DNA from: Polynucleobacter sp. MWH-S4W17
Lineage (GTDB): Bacteria > Pseudomonadota > Gammaproteobacteria > Burkholderiales > Burkholderiaceae
DNA: 64,000 bases
Assembly (NCBI RefSeq): GCF_018687535.1
Contig: NZ_CP061295.1
Coordinates: 496,001-560,000, forward strand
Direction of reading: 5' to 3'
Each line of letters starts with the position of its first letter. Within the stretch, counting starts at the first letter, position 1. Of the stretch, positions 1 to 9,809 are shown piece after piece. The notes beneath the pieces are model-generated. The model searched no databases, was not told where the DNA came from, and was given only the letters and a program-made list of their open reading frames with translations. A program made the translations under genes and the position numbers.

Positions 1-476
1 CTGATGGCAAGATTGATGTGTTTGTAGCGGGTGTTGGAACTGGCGGAACAATCTCCGGTGTCGCTCGTTACATCAAGAACACTAAGAAAAAGAATATTGA
101 GGTAGTCGCGGTTGAACCCACCTCAAGTCCAGTCATTACACAAAAACTCAATGGTGAAGAAATTAAACCAGCCCCTCATAAGATTCAGGGTATTGGCGCA
201 GGCTTTATTCCGGACAACCTGGATTTATCAGTGGTCGATAAAGTTGAGCAAGTCAGCAACGAGGAAGCCATTGAATTTGCCCGTCGCATCGCCAAAGAGG
301 AGGGTATCTTGGTAGGCATCTCTTGTGGTGCCGCAGCTGCAGTTGCGGTTCGTTTGGCCAAGAGGCCTGAATACGAAGGAAAAACCATCGTGGTTGTTCT
401 GCCCGATACCGCGGAGCGTTACTTAAGCTCAGCATTATTTGAAGGCGTGTTTGATGAAAAAGGTTTGCCTACCTAA
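1..476 (+). CDS. cysK: Cysteine synthase (O-acetylserine sulfhydrylase), 3' part
   Basis: The reading frame is open from base 3, so the gene begins before the window and only about the last 157 residues are present. The product is a PLP-dependent fold-type II enzyme that makes cysteine from O-acetylserine and sulfide in the cytoplasm. Visible motifs are the PLP-phosphate loop GTGGT near the start of the fragment, the [10 protein letters not shown] block typical of CysK-like proteins, and GISCGAA, whose serine contacts the pyridine nitrogen. The internal GTG at 18 is not a real start, because the homologous frame runs through it. CysM-type or cystathionine beta-synthase-like relatives cannot be fully excluded without the N-terminus. 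Confidence 0.88.
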   Translation, partial: DGKIDVFVAGVGTGGTISGVARYIKNTKKKNIEVVAVEPTSSPVITQKLNGEEIKPAPHKIQGIGAGFIPDNLDLSVVDKVEQVSNEEAIEFARRIAKEEGILVGISCGAAAAVAVRLAKRPEYEGKTIVVVLPDTAERYLSSALFEGVFDEKGLPT

Positions 477-536
477 GTCGCTCACTCAGTATTGCTTTTA
501 GTAGGCTCTTTAGTCTAAATGGTTTATAAAGAGCTT

Positions 537-2228
537 ATGAAAAATACTTATAAGTTTCTTGCTCTCTTTTTAGCTACATTTTCATTAGCTTCCACCGCTA
601 ATGTTACTGCGCCCACCGTGTACTTCAACGGCGATATCCTCACGATGGAGGGCGATACCCCTAAGTATGTTGAAGCCCTTGTTGTCAAAGACAACAAGAT
701 TGCCTTCACCGGCGACATGCGCGAAGCATTGACTCAGGCTGGATCTAATGCCGCTCTACAAGATTTGAAAGGGCACACCCTATTACCTGGCTTTATTGAT
801 ACTTGGGGCCACTTTGCATTAATTGCCCAAGATACGCTCGGCGTCAATCTTGCCTACTTCTCTAGAAATCCTCCGCAGACTAGAGCCCAGTTAATTAACA
901 GGCTGCGTTCAGAGGCGAAAGTATTTAATGGTTGGATTGTTGGTACAGGTTACGCTGAAGCAATGCTTTCTGATGGTGGATTAACAATCGCGGATCTTGA
1001 TGTAGCATTTCCAAACCAAGCGGTGTTGCTGGAGAATATCTCTACGCTGACTGGCATGGTGAATTCTGCTGGCCTAAAGAAGTTAGGAATTACAAAAGCC
1101 ACTAAAGCTGTATCTGGGTTTATTCCGGTGGACCCTAAAACTGGTCAACTCACAGGTGAATTGATTGGCATGCCTTATTTGGAGGCGGTTGCTAAAGCGG
1201 TTGGTAAGTATTCACAAGAGCTGACGTTTGAAACTTACCGCAAAGCTGAGAAGATCTATGTCTCCAATGGTTTTACAACGGCACAAAGTTACGAAGCCAG
1301 TATTGCGGATATGCACAATATGCGCTTAGCTATCGATAGAAAAATTGTCACTATCGATTTAATTGCTTTACCAACTTTCGATATCGTCGATCAAATGTTG
1401 GCTTCTAATCCAAATACCCAGTTTGGCGTTTATAGCCACGGAGATGGAGGATTTAAAGTTGCCGGAATTCAGGTGCCAACGGATGGAGCGCCGCAACTGC
1501 GTTTGGCCTACTTTACCAAGCCCTATCTTGATACCACAGGCTTTCCAAAAGATTGGCGTGGCTTTGCCTACTACCCACAAGCCTTGTTTGATAAGTACAC
1601 CAAGATGGCTTACGAGAAAAATATTCAATACTTTGGATATAGCAATGGTGATGCTGGCATTGATATGACTCTAGCTGCTTTAAGTAAAACGATTGCGGAG
1701 ACTGGTATTACAGAAGATCGTCGTACCGTGATTGCACATTCGTTTTTTGCACGCGATGATCAGTTAGATGACTACAAGAAGAAAAATATTATGGCAGTGA
1801 TGATGCCAAACGATACCTGGTTGTATGGCGATGTTTATAACAAGGTCTTAGGCGGTGAAAGAGCGGCTAATTTAAGCCCTGCGAATAGCGCTAATGCAAA
1901 AGGCATAACACTTGCTCTGCATAATGACACTCCTTCGTCCGGCCCGAATGTGCTCTTTTCAGTTTGGAGTGCCGTGAACCGTAAGACATTCTCTGGTGCA
2001 GTGTTGGGGCCTGAACAGCGGATTACTCCGTATTTGGCTCTACAGGGCTTTACTCGCAATGCAGCCTATCAATATAAGGAGGAGCTCAGCAAGGGATCGC
2101 TAGCACCAGGAAAGCTGGCTGATTTAGTAATTCTTGATCAAAACCCCTTAAAGGTTGCGCCAGATGATATTAAGAATATACAGGTCCTTAAAACCATTAA
2201 AGGCGGCGTTGAGGTCTATGGCAATTAA
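537..2228 (+). CDS. Exported amidohydrolase family 3 (YtcJ-like) protein with altered metal ligands
   Basis: This is a 563-residue protein. I prefer ATG 537 over 519 because it puts a normal signal peptide (MKNTYKFLALFLATF) at the N-terminus and has AAAGAG just upstream. The rest resembles the metal-dependent amidohydrolase superfamily: an N-terminal beta-sandwich strand (VYFNGDILTMEG), a barrel entry motif LPGFIDTWGHF, a late AHSFFARDD histidine, HNDTPSS near the metal-ligand aspartate, and a C-terminal LAPGKLADLVILD. The usual HxH of the first motif reads WxH (W90, H92), and the usual histidine before NGD is tyrosine (Y368 in GYSNGD). Substrate and activity are unknown. It is probably periplasmic. 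It stands alone between cysK and a terminator shared with lysS. Confidence 0.75.
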   Translation: MKNTYKFLALFLATFSLASTANVTAPTVYFNGDILTMEGDTPKYVEALVVKDNKIAFTGDMREALTQAGSNAALQDLKGHTLLPGFIDTWGHFALIAQDTLGVNLAYFSRNPPQTRAQLINRLRSEAKVFNGWIVGTGYAEAMLSDGGLTIADLDVAFPNQAVLLENISTLTGMVNSAGLKKLGITKATKAVSGFIPVDPKTGQLTGELIGMPYLEAVAKAVGKYSQELTFETYRKAEKIYVSNGFTTAQSYEASIADMHNMRLAIDRKIVTIDLIALPTFDIVDQMLASNPNTQFGVYSHGDGGFKVAGIQVPTDGAPQLRLAYFTKPYLDTTGFPKDWRGFAYYPQALFDKYTKMAYEKNIQYFGYSNGDAGIDMTLAALSKTIAETGITEDRRTVIAHSFFARDDQLDDYKKKNIMAVMMPNDTWLYGDVYNKVLGGERAANLSPANSANAKGITLALHNDTPSSGPNVLFSVWSAVNRKTFSGAVLGPEQRITPYLALQGFTRNAAYQYKEELSKGSLAPGKLADLVILDQNPLKVAPDDIKNIQVLKTIKGGVEVYGN

Positions 2229-2262
2229 GTGATTGCTTGTATGGCAGTAAAAAAGAAGTTAA

Positions 2263-2290
2263 AAAAAGAGAGGTAGTTGCCTCTCTTTTT
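2263..2290. terminator. Bidirectional Rho-independent terminator
   Basis: A perfect 11-bp stem (2263-2273 with 2280-2290) has a 6-nt loop. An A-run lies on the left and a T-run on the right. It sits between two convergent genes, so it can end transcripts of the amidohydrolase (plus) and of recJ-prfB-lysS (minus). Confidence 0.85.
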
Positions 2291-2304
2291 CTTTGCTGAA
2301 GAAT

Positions 2305-3855
2305 TTATTCTTCTTCGCGCCGCAAGTGCGGAAATAGAATCACATCGCGAATATTAGGTGCATCCGTCAGTAGCATAACTAAACGATCGATGCCAATACC
2401 ACAACCACCAGTTGGAGGCATGCCGTACTCGAGGGCGCGGATGAAGTCATGGTCAAAGTACATGGCTTCTTCATCACCAGCTTCTTTTTGTTCTACTTGC
2501 TTACGGAAGCGGTTCGCTTGATCTTCAGCATCATTTAACTCAGAGAAGCCATTGGCAATTTCACGGCCGGTAATAAAGAGTTCGAAGCGTTCAGTGATGC
2601 CTGGGCGGGTATCGGATTCTCTGGCGAGTGGGCTGACTTCAATTGGGTAATCAATGATGTAAGTTGGCTCCCAAAGATGTTCCTCAGCAACTAATTCAAA
2701 TAAAGCAAGTTGAAGTGCGCCGATACCTGCATTCTTGAGGGTTGGGGCGTCTGGGTTCTCACCACCTTTTTTCAATTCAGCGCGAATGAAGTTGATGTCA
2801 TCCAACTGAGATGCATCATAGTCTTTGCCTGACTGGCCACAGTATTTGAGGATGGCCTCAGTAATAGTTAGGCGTTGGAATGGTTTGCTCAGATCAAGTT
2901 CGCGACCTTGGTGAGTTAGTACAGCAGTGCCTTGGGCATCTATTGCTGCTGCACGAATTAAGCCTTCTGTGAAGTCCATTAACCAGCGATAGTCTGTATA
3001 TGCCGCATAGAATTCCATCATGGTGAATTCAGGGTTATGACGTGGGCTTACGCCTTCGTTACGGAAGTTGCGGTTGATTTCAAAGACACGCTCAAAGCCT
3101 CCGACTACCAAACGCTTGAGGTAAAGCTCTGGAGCAATACGCAAGAACATTTGCATGTCGAGTGCATTGTGGTGAGTAATGAAGGGCTTCGCTGCTGCAC
3201 CACCAGGGATAGGGTGGAGCATTGGTGTCTCTACTTCCATGAAGTCGGCATCTAACATATGGCGACGTAAAGATGCGATTGCATTACTACGTGCTTTAAA
3301 TGTATTGCGACTTTCTGGGTTCACAATGAGGTCTACATAGCGCTGGCGGTATTTAGTCTCTAGGTCTGAGAGGCCGTGAAACTTATCAGGCAGCGGACGC
3401 AGTGATTTACTGAGTAAGCGTAAGTTGCTGCACTCAACAGACAATTCACCTTTATTGGTCTTAAAGAGATTGCCTTCAGCAGAGATAAAGTCTCCCATAT
3501 CCCAATGCTTGAAAGCACCATGAATGTCGGCACCGCTGAGCTCATCATTGATGTAGAACTGAATCTGTCCACTGCGATCTTGAATGGTGGCAAAGCTGGC
3601 TTTACCCATCACGCGTTTGAGAACCATGCGTCCGGCTACTTTGACATGAACTTTCTTGGCGGCTAATTCTTCTTTAGCCAGACTGTCGTAATGAGCATGT
3701 AAATCAGCCGCTAAATGAGTAGGAACAAAGTCATTCGGAAATGCAACACCACCAGCACGTAGCTTGGCCAGTTTTTCACGACGCTCCGCAATGATGTGAT
3801 TTTCATCAACTACTTCAGTAGCTGGGGCAGTATCTAAATGGGTTTTATCGTTCAT
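2305..3855 (-). CDS. lysS: Lysyl-tRNA synthetase, class II
   Basis: The 516-residue enzyme charges tRNA-Lys with lysine using ATP in the cytoplasm. An N-terminal OB-fold anticodon-binding domain (about residues 60-170; [21 protein letters not shown]) is followed by the class II catalytic core. Core motifs are motif 1 around [16 protein letters not shown], motif 2 [15 protein letters not shown], and motif 3 [15 protein letters not shown] near the C-terminus. Length matches bacterial LysS. The gene starts 32 bp after prfB, reproducing the recJ-prfB-lysS order known from Proteobacteria, so co-transcription from upstream is likely. The last codons lie close to a bidirectional terminator. Confidence 0.97.
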   Translation of the reverse strand: MNDKTHLDTAPATEVVDENHIIAERREKLAKLRAGGVAFPNDFVPTHLAADLHAHYDSLAKEELAAKKVHVKVAGRMVLKRVMGKASFATIQDRSGQIQFYINDELSGADIHGAFKHWDMGDFISAEGNLFKTNKGELSVECSNLRLLSKSLRPLPDKFHGLSDLETKYRQRYVDLIVNPESRNTFKARSNAIASLRRHMLDADFMEVETPMLHPIPGGAAAKPFITHHNALDMQMFLRIAPELYLKRLVVGGFERVFEINRNFRNEGVSPRHNPEFTMMEFYAAYTDYRWLMDFTEGLIRAAAIDAQGTAVLTHQGRELDLSKPFQRLTITEAILKYCGQSGKDYDASQLDDINFIRAELKKGGENPDAPTLKNAGIGALQLALFELVAEEHLWEPTYIIDYPIEVSPLARESDTRPGITERFELFITGREIANGFSELNDAEDQANRFRKQVEQKEAGDEEAMYFDHDFIRALEYGMPPTGGCGIGIDRLVMLLTDAPNIRDVILFPHLRREEE

Positions 3856-3887
3856 ATCTATAGTGGTGCAGTAATGGGTGTTAGTTA

Positions 3888-4992
3888 TTACACGCCTTGT
3901 TTTAGGCTGGCTTCAATAAAGGCATCGAGATCGCCATCTAATACTTTTTGAGTGTTGGAGATTTCGACGTTAGTGCGTAAGTCTTTAATGCGGCTTTGGT
4001 CAAGGACGTAGGAGCGGATTTGATGTCCCCAACCCACATCGGTCTTGCTGGCTTCTAACTTATCTTGTTCGGCACGGCGCTTTTGCATCTCATGTTCGTA
4101 GAGGCGAGACTTCAGCATGCTCATCGCTTCAGCGCGATTGCGATGCTGACTACGGTCGTTCTGACACTGCACCACAATTCCCGTTGGTATGTGGGTTAAG
4201 CGGACGGCTGAGTCTGTTTTATTAATGTGCTGACCACCCGCACCAGAGGCGCGGTAGGTGTCAGTGCGGATATCGGCAGGGTTAACGTCGATCTCAATCG
4301 AGTCATCAATCTCTGGATACACGTAGATAGAGGCAAACGAAGTATGACGACCGTTAGAGGAGTCAAAGGGGGATTTGCGCACCAAACGATGCACGCCAGT
4401 TTCAGAGCGAAGATGTCCGTATGCGTATTCACCATCGACTTTAATCGTCGCACTCTTAATGCCTGCAACATCACCATCAGACTCTTCGAGAATTTCTGTT
4501 TTGTAACCCTTACGCTCGCAATACTTGAGGTATTGACGATAGAGCATGCTAGCCCAATCACAGGCTTCAGTACCACCAGCTCCAGCTTGAATATCGATAA
4601 AGCAATTACATGAATCCATCTCGTTGTGGAACATGCGGCGGAACTCTAGATCACCGATAGTCTTGCTATAGCTCTCAACATCTTTCTCAATAGCGCCGAT
4701 TGTTTCAAAATCGCTTTCCTCTTTGGCCATATCAAACAGTTCAAGCGCGCTAGTAATATTGGTATTGAGATCGGTAAGAGTCGCCACTACGCCATCAAGC
4801 AATTTCTTTTCTTTGCCCAGTGCTTGTGCTTTCTTTTGATCATCCCAAATGGTGGGATCTTCCAGAATGGAGTTAACTTCGGTAAGACGACGTGACTTTA
4901 CTTCGAAGTCAAAGATACCCCCGAAGAGCTTGCTCACGGGTGAGCAGATCGGACAAGGTATTCGAAATAGTATTTAGTTGTTCAGCTTCCAT
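3888..4992 (-). CDS. prfB: Peptide chain release factor 2, made by programmed +1 frameshift
   Basis: RF2 terminates translation at UGA and UAA. The C-terminal reading frame contains the SPF-type recognition motif ([11 protein letters not shown]) and the catalytic GGQ ([11 protein letters not shown]). The ATG at 4992 opens a 27-codon zero frame ([17 protein letters not shown]...) that ends at UGA 4911-4909 in the string CTTTGAC. A +1 slip onto GAC joins it to the long frame, giving about 367 residues, the usual RF2 length. The GTG at 4937, which opens the long frame without a shift, gives an N-terminus unlike RF2 and should not be used as the start. The gene sits 34 bp after recJ and before lysS. 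Confidence 0.96.
4908..4922 (-). promoter_or_regulatory. RF2 autoregulatory frameshift site
   Basis: On the minus strand the sequence reads GGGGG-TAT-CTT-TGA-C: a Shine-Dalgarno-like G-run three bases before the slippery CTT codon, then the in-frame UGA and a C. This matches the layout known from E. coli prfB. When RF2 is scarce, ribosomes pause at UGA and slip +1, restoring RF2. Seen directly in the sequence; the mechanism is established for the family. Confidence 0.93.
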
Positions 4993-5026
4993 CCCTTGAT
5001 TATAAGGGGGTTATTGCCTTCGACCC

Positions 5027-6787
5027 TTAGGTGCTGGTCGCCTCATCATAGGCTTCAATCATGATCTGTACTCGGGCTTGACCCTGATACCGGTCAGTGA
5101 CAAGGCGATAGGCTAATTTGGCTTTAGCGGGCAGGCTTTGAGTGCGGTTAAACCAAACAGCGGTGAGTGGTTTGCCAGTCGGCTTGGGTTCAGAGCCGCT
5201 AATAGGGCGAACCATCAGTCGTAAATGCTTTTCTTTCATGAGGCTTTGCTGGGTAATCTCGAATTCCCCATAGAAAACGGGCTGAGGGAAGCCCTGACCC
5301 CAGATCTCTTCAGCAAGTAGATCACCAATCTCAGGGGTAAATTCAGAGAGCTCCAACGTGCCATCGTGGGCATGGCGACGCTCTAGTAACTCATCCGTTA
5401 ATAGGCTACTTGCTACCTCCTGAAAGCACGCATCAAACTTTTCAAAATCACTTTTTCGAATCGTCAAGCCTGCTGCCATCGCATGACCGCCAAACTTCAA
5501 AATCAGTCCGGACTCTTTTTTAGAAACAAGATCTAAGGCATCTCTCAAGTGAAAGCCTGTCAGTGAACGACCGGAGCCACGTAATTCTTCACCGGTGCTG
5601 CCATCGGCAGGAGCAAACACAATCGCTGGGCGATTAAAACGCTCCTTCAGTCGTGAAGCCACAATGCCAACAACTCCCTGATGCCATTCGGGATTCCATA
5701 AACAAATGCTAGAGCGCTCAGTCATAGTGCCATCAAGTTGATCTTCTGCAAGATGAGAGAGGGCAGTTTCTTGCATCCCCGTTTCAATCACGCGGCGTTC
5801 GCGATTAATGCGATCGAGTTCATGCGCAAGATTAAGAGCCTCATCTATATTGTCAGTGAGGAGCAAGCGGATGCCTAAAGTCATATCCGCTAGACGCCCA
5901 GCAGCATTGAGTCTGGGGCCGATGGCAAAGCCTAGGTCAAAGGTATTCGCTTTACGTGGATCTCGTGTTGCCGCCTGAAATAGAGCCTGAACGCCTGGCT
6001 GGGATATCCCAGCGCGGATACGCTTCAAGCCATTAGAAACTAATACTCGATTGTTGCGATCGAGTTGTGCTACGTCAGCAACTGTTCCTAAGGCAACAAG
6101 GTCGAGGAGGTTTTCTACTTTAGGTTGAGTTTCATTGGTGAATTTTCCGCGCTTGCGAAGTTCAGCGCGTAATGCCACCAGCATATAAAACATCACGCCA
6201 ACACCAGCAAGAGCTTTGCTTGGAAAGCTGCAACCTGGTTGGTTGGGATTAACAATTGCCAGCGCCTTCGGTAAGTTATCTCCAGGTAGATGATGGTCGG
6301 TCACAATCACTTCCATACCTAATTCACGAGCACGATCAACGCCAGCCTCACTAGCAATGCCGTTATCGACAGTGATCAGGTATTTCGGTTTAGGCGTTTG
6401 CTGTGCTGCTAACTCAACAACCTCAGGCGTGAGGCCATACCCCATTGTAAAGCGGTTCGGAACCAGAAACTGAATTGGGGTGTCAGGTCCGCCGAGCATG
6501 CGTAGGCCCCGCAGGCCAACAGCACAAGCGGTTGCGCCATCACAGTCATAGTCTGCGACGATCAGCATAGGCTCTTTTTTCTCAAGGATATCAGCGAGTA
6601 AAGAGGCGGTACTGATGCAATTCTTTAGTTCAACTGGTGAAATCAGTTGTTTTAAATCGAGCGAGAGTTCTTCTGGAGATTGCAGGCCTCGAGCGGCATA
6701 GAGTCTAGCCAGTAGTGGGTGTAAGCCACTCTGCGCTAACCAGGTAGCAGTGCGTTCTGAGAAAGGACGTTGTGAAAATAAGCTCAT
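5027..6787 (-). CDS. recJ: Single-stranded-DNA-specific exonuclease RecJ
   Basis: The 586-residue 5'-to-3' ssDNA exonuclease acts in RecF-type recombination, mismatch repair and base-excision repair. DHH-superfamily motifs are visible: motif I VADYDCDGATA (about residues 78-88), the DHH itself in IVTDHHLPGD (about 164), and LNAAGRLADM, which is part of the RecJ catalytic core. The DHHA1 domain carries GGHAMAAGLTI, and the C-terminal OB-fold contains FYGEFEI. Length is near that of other RecJ proteins. It is the first clear member of the recJ-prfB-lysS run and follows the COG4255-like gene by 18 bp. Confidence 0.96.
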   Translation of the reverse strand: MSLFSQRPFSERTATWLAQSGLHPLLARLYAARGLQSPEELSLDLKQLISPVELKNCISTASLLADILEKKEPMLIVADYDCDGATACAVGLRGLRMLGGPDTPIQFLVPNRFTMGYGLTPEVVELAAQQTPKPKYLITVDNGIASEAGVDRARELGMEVIVTDHHLPGDNLPKALAIVNPNQPGCSFPSKALAGVGVMFYMLVALRAELRKRGKFTNETQPKVENLLDLVALGTVADVAQLDRNNRVLVSNGLKRIRAGISQPGVQALFQAATRDPRKANTFDLGFAIGPRLNAAGRLADMTLGIRLLLTDNIDEALNLAHELDRINRERRVIETGMQETALSHLAEDQLDGTMTERSSICLWNPEWHQGVVGIVASRLKERFNRPAIVFAPADGSTGEELRGSGRSLTGFHLRDALDLVSKKESGLILKFGGHAMAAGLTIRKSDFEKFDACFQEVASSLLTDELLERRHAHDGTLELSEFTPEIGDLLAEEIWGQGFPQPVFYGEFEITQQSLMKEKHLRLMVRPISGSEPKPTGKPLTAVWFNRTQSLPAKAKLAYRLVTDRYQGQARVQIMIEAYDEATST

Positions 6788-6805
6788 ATGAAATTCATGC
6801 GTAAC

Positions 6806-7765
6806 TCATGACTGACTAATTTCCTTCCAAGTCAGAGGCTCTGCTTTTTTCCAGAAGGCCCAAGATCTTTTATTGAGATCTGTAGCGGTGAAAATACGTT
6901 CACGAACTTTACCCTTGGGAAAGTCAATGATGACAACCTCATCTAATTGCTTGCTATGCAGTGCTGCGCTTAACAGTGGCCAATCAGTTTCCGGTTGATC
7001 AAGCCAGGCAAATGAACCAACCAAAGATTTCTCATCTACAACGATTTCGTGTGGAAGGTTTAATAGCCTTGATAGACCAGCCAGTATAGGGTGTGAGCCG
7101 ATGAGGCGCTGCGATTGTTTTAATAGTACAGGCGCTTGAACATCATTGAGCTTACCGATACCGCTAATCCAGATTGAGTTGATGCTGGGCATGCCACGTT
7201 GTCCGCGCTCTTCATTGACGGGGCCGATATGCCAAAGCATTTGGATTTCATTTTGCAGTTTGCGCCATCGTTTCGCGATGCCTTCTTCTTGAGTATCACG
7301 CGGCATCCACCAATCAATATTTCGGCCATGAGCTTGATCCACGCTGTAACTTGCTAGGCTAGAAAATGGGCCGGCAGGAACAAACCAATAATGCTGGTTA
7401 TGAAAAAGTACGGAACCCTGAAAATCTTCTTCAATAAAAGGTAGCGCTGCTTGCAGAAGCTCGGCTGACTCTTCCGGGGTCAGATCAATCTGGTTTTGAC
7501 CCATCAAAATGAGGTGATCTCGGGTGGCATGCAGATGAACGGGCTGTAAGCAGGCAATGACTTCGTTTGGGTTGACTGTTTGATTGAATTGACCGAGCAG
7601 TAAGACTGGTGCAAGAGGGAGTAATTCTCCGAGCAAAAAGCGCTCATGAGGGAGTCCCTTGTGGGGGCTATCTCTACTTTCGAGCTCATCCAAGGCATCT
7701 TCCCCTGAAAGCATCAGGGTGAAGCGGCGTAGCGGGGCCTTGGGGGAGGTGAAATTCGCAGTCAT
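6806..7765 (-). CDS. Conserved betaproteobacterial protein, COG4255-like (RpfE-type / phosphoglycerate-mutase-like)
   Basis: This is a 319-residue cytoplasmic protein without a signal peptide or clear membrane segment. The start was moved to ATG 7765, which has AGGGGA directly upstream; an in-frame ATG at 7786 lacks one. It resembles proteins annotated in Burkholderiales as regulatory protein RpfE type, or as cofactor-independent phosphoglycerate mutase-like (recognised by overall pattern, e.g. the paired WPLL and DFPKGKVRERIF blocks). No catalytic motif can be assigned with certainty, so the function is open. It lies just upstream of recJ, 18 bp apart, and is divergent from lolC. Confidence 0.6.
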   Translation of the reverse strand: MTANFTSPKAPLRRFTLMLSGEDALDELESRDSPHKGLPHERFLLGELLPLAPVLLLGQFNQTVNPNEVIACLQPVHLHATRDHLILMGQNQIDLTPEESAELLQAALPFIEEDFQGSVLFHNQHYWFVPAGPFSSLASYSVDQAHGRNIDWWMPRDTQEEGIAKRWRKLQNEIQMLWHIGPVNEERGQRGMPSINSIWISGIGKLNDVQAPVLLKQSQRLIGSHPILAGLSRLLNLPHEIVVDEKSLVGSFAWLDQPETDWPLLSAALHSKQLDEVVIIDFPKGKVRERIFTATDLNKRSWAFWKKAEPLTWKEISQS

Positions 7766-7832
7766 TCCCCTGATTTTAGGTGGCATTTAAGTATTCCATC
7801 AGTTTGTCCGCGCGATTCACTAAACTGTGGCT

Positions 7833-9095
7833 ATGTTGAGACTTCCTATTGAGCTAGAAATTGGCCTGCGATACACCCGATCCAAGCGTCGTAAGACCGT
7901 GGGAAAGCGCGATGGTTTCCTATCCTTTATCTCTGGGATTTCTACTGCTGGTATCGCTTTAGGGGTTGCTGCGCTGATTGTGGTTCTTTCGGTGATGAAT
8001 GGTTTCCAAAAGGAAGTACGTGATCGCATGTTGTCGGTGCTATCTCATGTGGAAATTACTGCTCCTGATGGTTTGGCAAATTGGGAGCCACTGGCGCTGA
8101 AGGTTGCAACTCAACCACACGTTATTGGTGTGGCACCCATGGTGAGTTCGCAAGGTTTATTGACTCGCGAAGGGGTAATGCGCGGCGTTGCTATTCGTGG
8201 CATCTTGCCTAGCGAAGAAGGTAAGGTTTCGGATTTACCAAAACAATTTGTTACCGGCAATATTGATGATCTAAAGCCCGGTAGTTTTGGTGTTGCTCTG
8301 GGCGCACAACTTGCAGCCATAGTTGGTGCACATGTCGGCGATCGTATTAATTTAATTGTTCCTGAAAGTGATTTAACTCCAGCAGGTGCTATGCCGCGGA
8401 TGCGTACTTTGCAGGTAGTCGGCATTGTTGATAGCGGTCATTATGAATACGATAGCTCTCTAGCCATCATGCATTGGAAGGATGCTGCTGCCTTGTTACG
8501 CCTACATGATCCATCTGGTCTGCGCGTCAAGGTGGATGATATGCAGCGGGCCCCAGAAGTCGCTAATGAGTTAGCAGCGATTGTTCCTCAGGCGCTTTGG
8601 GTCACTGATTGGTCAAGATCTAACCGAAATTGGTTTGCAGCAGTTCAGACTGAAAGAAAGATGATGTTCATCATTCTGACTTTAATTATTGCCGTAGCCG
8701 CATTTAATTTGGTGTCCACCTTAGTCATGACGGTGAACGAGAAGCAAGCTGACATTGCCATTCTGAGAACTATGGGTGCAAGCCCTGGACTCATTCAAAG
8801 AATATTCTTAATTCAGGGATTGGCGATTGGTCTTTTAGGCTCTTTGGTTGGTGTTGCATTAGGTCTGTTGATTGCGCTGAATATTGATGTCATCGTGCCG
8901 GTCATTGAGGCCATTTTCCATGTGCAGTTCTTGCCGCGTGAGGTGTATTTCATTAGCGAATTACCTTCTGATGTTAGGGCAAGTGATGTGCTGACAGTGG
9001 GGTTAATGGCATTTGGTCTTTCTGTATTAGCGACCCTTTACCCAAGTCGTCGTGCTGCCAAGGTCCAGCCTGCGGAGGCCCTGCGTTATGAGTAA
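7833..9095 (+). CDS. lolC: Lipoprotein-releasing ABC transporter permease (LolC/LolE type)
   Basis: The 420-residue inner-membrane protein extracts lipoproteins from the outer face of the cytoplasmic membrane for hand-over to LolA. The N-terminus [18 protein letters not shown] is the family signature, followed by a first membrane segment around [21 protein letters not shown] long periplasmic domain follows (about residues 50-265), and then three membrane segments, including the FtsX/MacB-type [22 protein letters not shown] 7833 is preferred over GTG 7827, since it matches the usual MLRLP start. The stop overlaps the start of lolD by 8 bp, so the two are translationally coupled. With only one permease gene here, it may act as a homodimer (LolF-like). 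Confidence 0.9.
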   Translation: MLRLPIELEIGLRYTRSKRRKTVGKRDGFLSFISGISTAGIALGVAALIVVLSVMNGFQKEVRDRMLSVLSHVEITAPDGLANWEPLALKVATQPHVIGVAPMVSSQGLLTREGVMRGVAIRGILPSEEGKVSDLPKQFVTGNIDDLKPGSFGVALGAQLAAIVGAHVGDRINLIVPESDLTPAGAMPRMRTLQVVGIVDSGHYEYDSSLAIMHWKDAAALLRLHDPSGLRVKVDDMQRAPEVANELAAIVPQALWVTDWSRSNRNWFAAVQTERKMMFIILTLIIAVAAFNLVSTLVMTVNEKQADIAILRTMGASPGLIQRIFLIQGLAIGLLGSLVGVALGLLIALNIDVIVPVIEAIFHVQFLPREVYFISELPSDVRASDVLTVGLMAFGLSVLATLYPSRRAAKVQPAEALRYE

Positions 9096-9798
9096 TTCAG
9101 CTATGAGTGATTTAAATACCTTAGTGCTGAAGGCCAGGGGCTTAGCTAAGACCTATGGTCAAGGACCCACTGGCGTAGAGGTATTAAAAGCGATTGATTT
9201 GGATATTTCTACATCGGAGAAGGTGGCTATTGTCGGTTCTTCAGGTTCTGGCAAGAGCACCTTGCTTCACTTATTGGGTGGTTTAGATACTCCAAGCGCT
9301 GGCTCCGTCATGTTGGCTGGTTCTAACTTAAATAACTTATCAGTGAAGAAGTTAGATCAGCTGCGTAACCATAGTCTTGGGTTTATTTATCAATTCCATC
9401 ATCTCTTAGATGAATTCAGTGCTGCAGAGAATGTGGCTTTGCCTTTGCGTATTCGTGGCCTTAGTAATGATGAGTCAATGGATCGCGCTAGCAAGATGCT
9501 TAAAGCGGTTGGCTTGGCTGCACGTGAACTCCACACTCCAGGTGAATTATCTGGAGGAGAACGTCAACGTGTGGCGGTAGCTCGTGCCTTGGTTGGTAAC
9601 CCCGCTTGCGTTCTGGCGGATGAGCCAACAGGCAATCTCGATACCGAGACTGCAGACGGCGTATTTGATTTGATGTTGAACATCGCTCGAGATCAAGGCA
9701 CAGCCTTTGTGATTGTGACGCATGACCCGGTGCGCGCCAAGCGTTGTGATCGGATCTTGCATTTAGAGCGTGGAGTATTAAAGCCATTCTCAGTGTGA
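9088..9798 (+). CDS. lolD: Lipoprotein-releasing ABC transporter ATPase
   Basis: The 236-residue ABC ATPase powers the LolCDE complex. Visible are Walker [10 protein letters not shown], the Q-loop region [12 protein letters not shown] (the FQFHHLL variant typical of LolD), signature [15 protein letters not shown], Walker [12 protein letters not shown] and the switch histidine VIVTHD. ATG 9088 is chosen because GGAGG lies 9 bases upstream and the longer frame from 9052 would run inside lolC with unrelated residues. It overlaps lolC by 8 bp and is followed at once by the TatD-type gene. Confidence 0.94.
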   Translation: MSNSAMSDLNTLVLKARGLAKTYGQGPTGVEVLKAIDLDISTSEKVAIVGSSGSGKSTLLHLLGGLDTPSAGSVMLAGSNLNNLSVKKLDQLRNHSLGFIYQFHHLLDEFSAAENVALPLRIRGLSNDESMDRASKMLKAVGLAARELHTPGELSGGERQRVAVARALVGNPACVLADEPTGNLDTETADGVFDLMLNIARDQGTAFVIVTHDPVRAKRCDRILHLERGVLKPFSV

Positions 9799-9809
9799 GT
9801 GGACATCCC

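Noticed and set aside
3888-4937. prfB starting at GTG 4937
   Set aside because: The predicted N-terminus is unlike RF2, and the frameshift signal CTTTGAC with an upstream ATG at 4992 explains the full-length protein.
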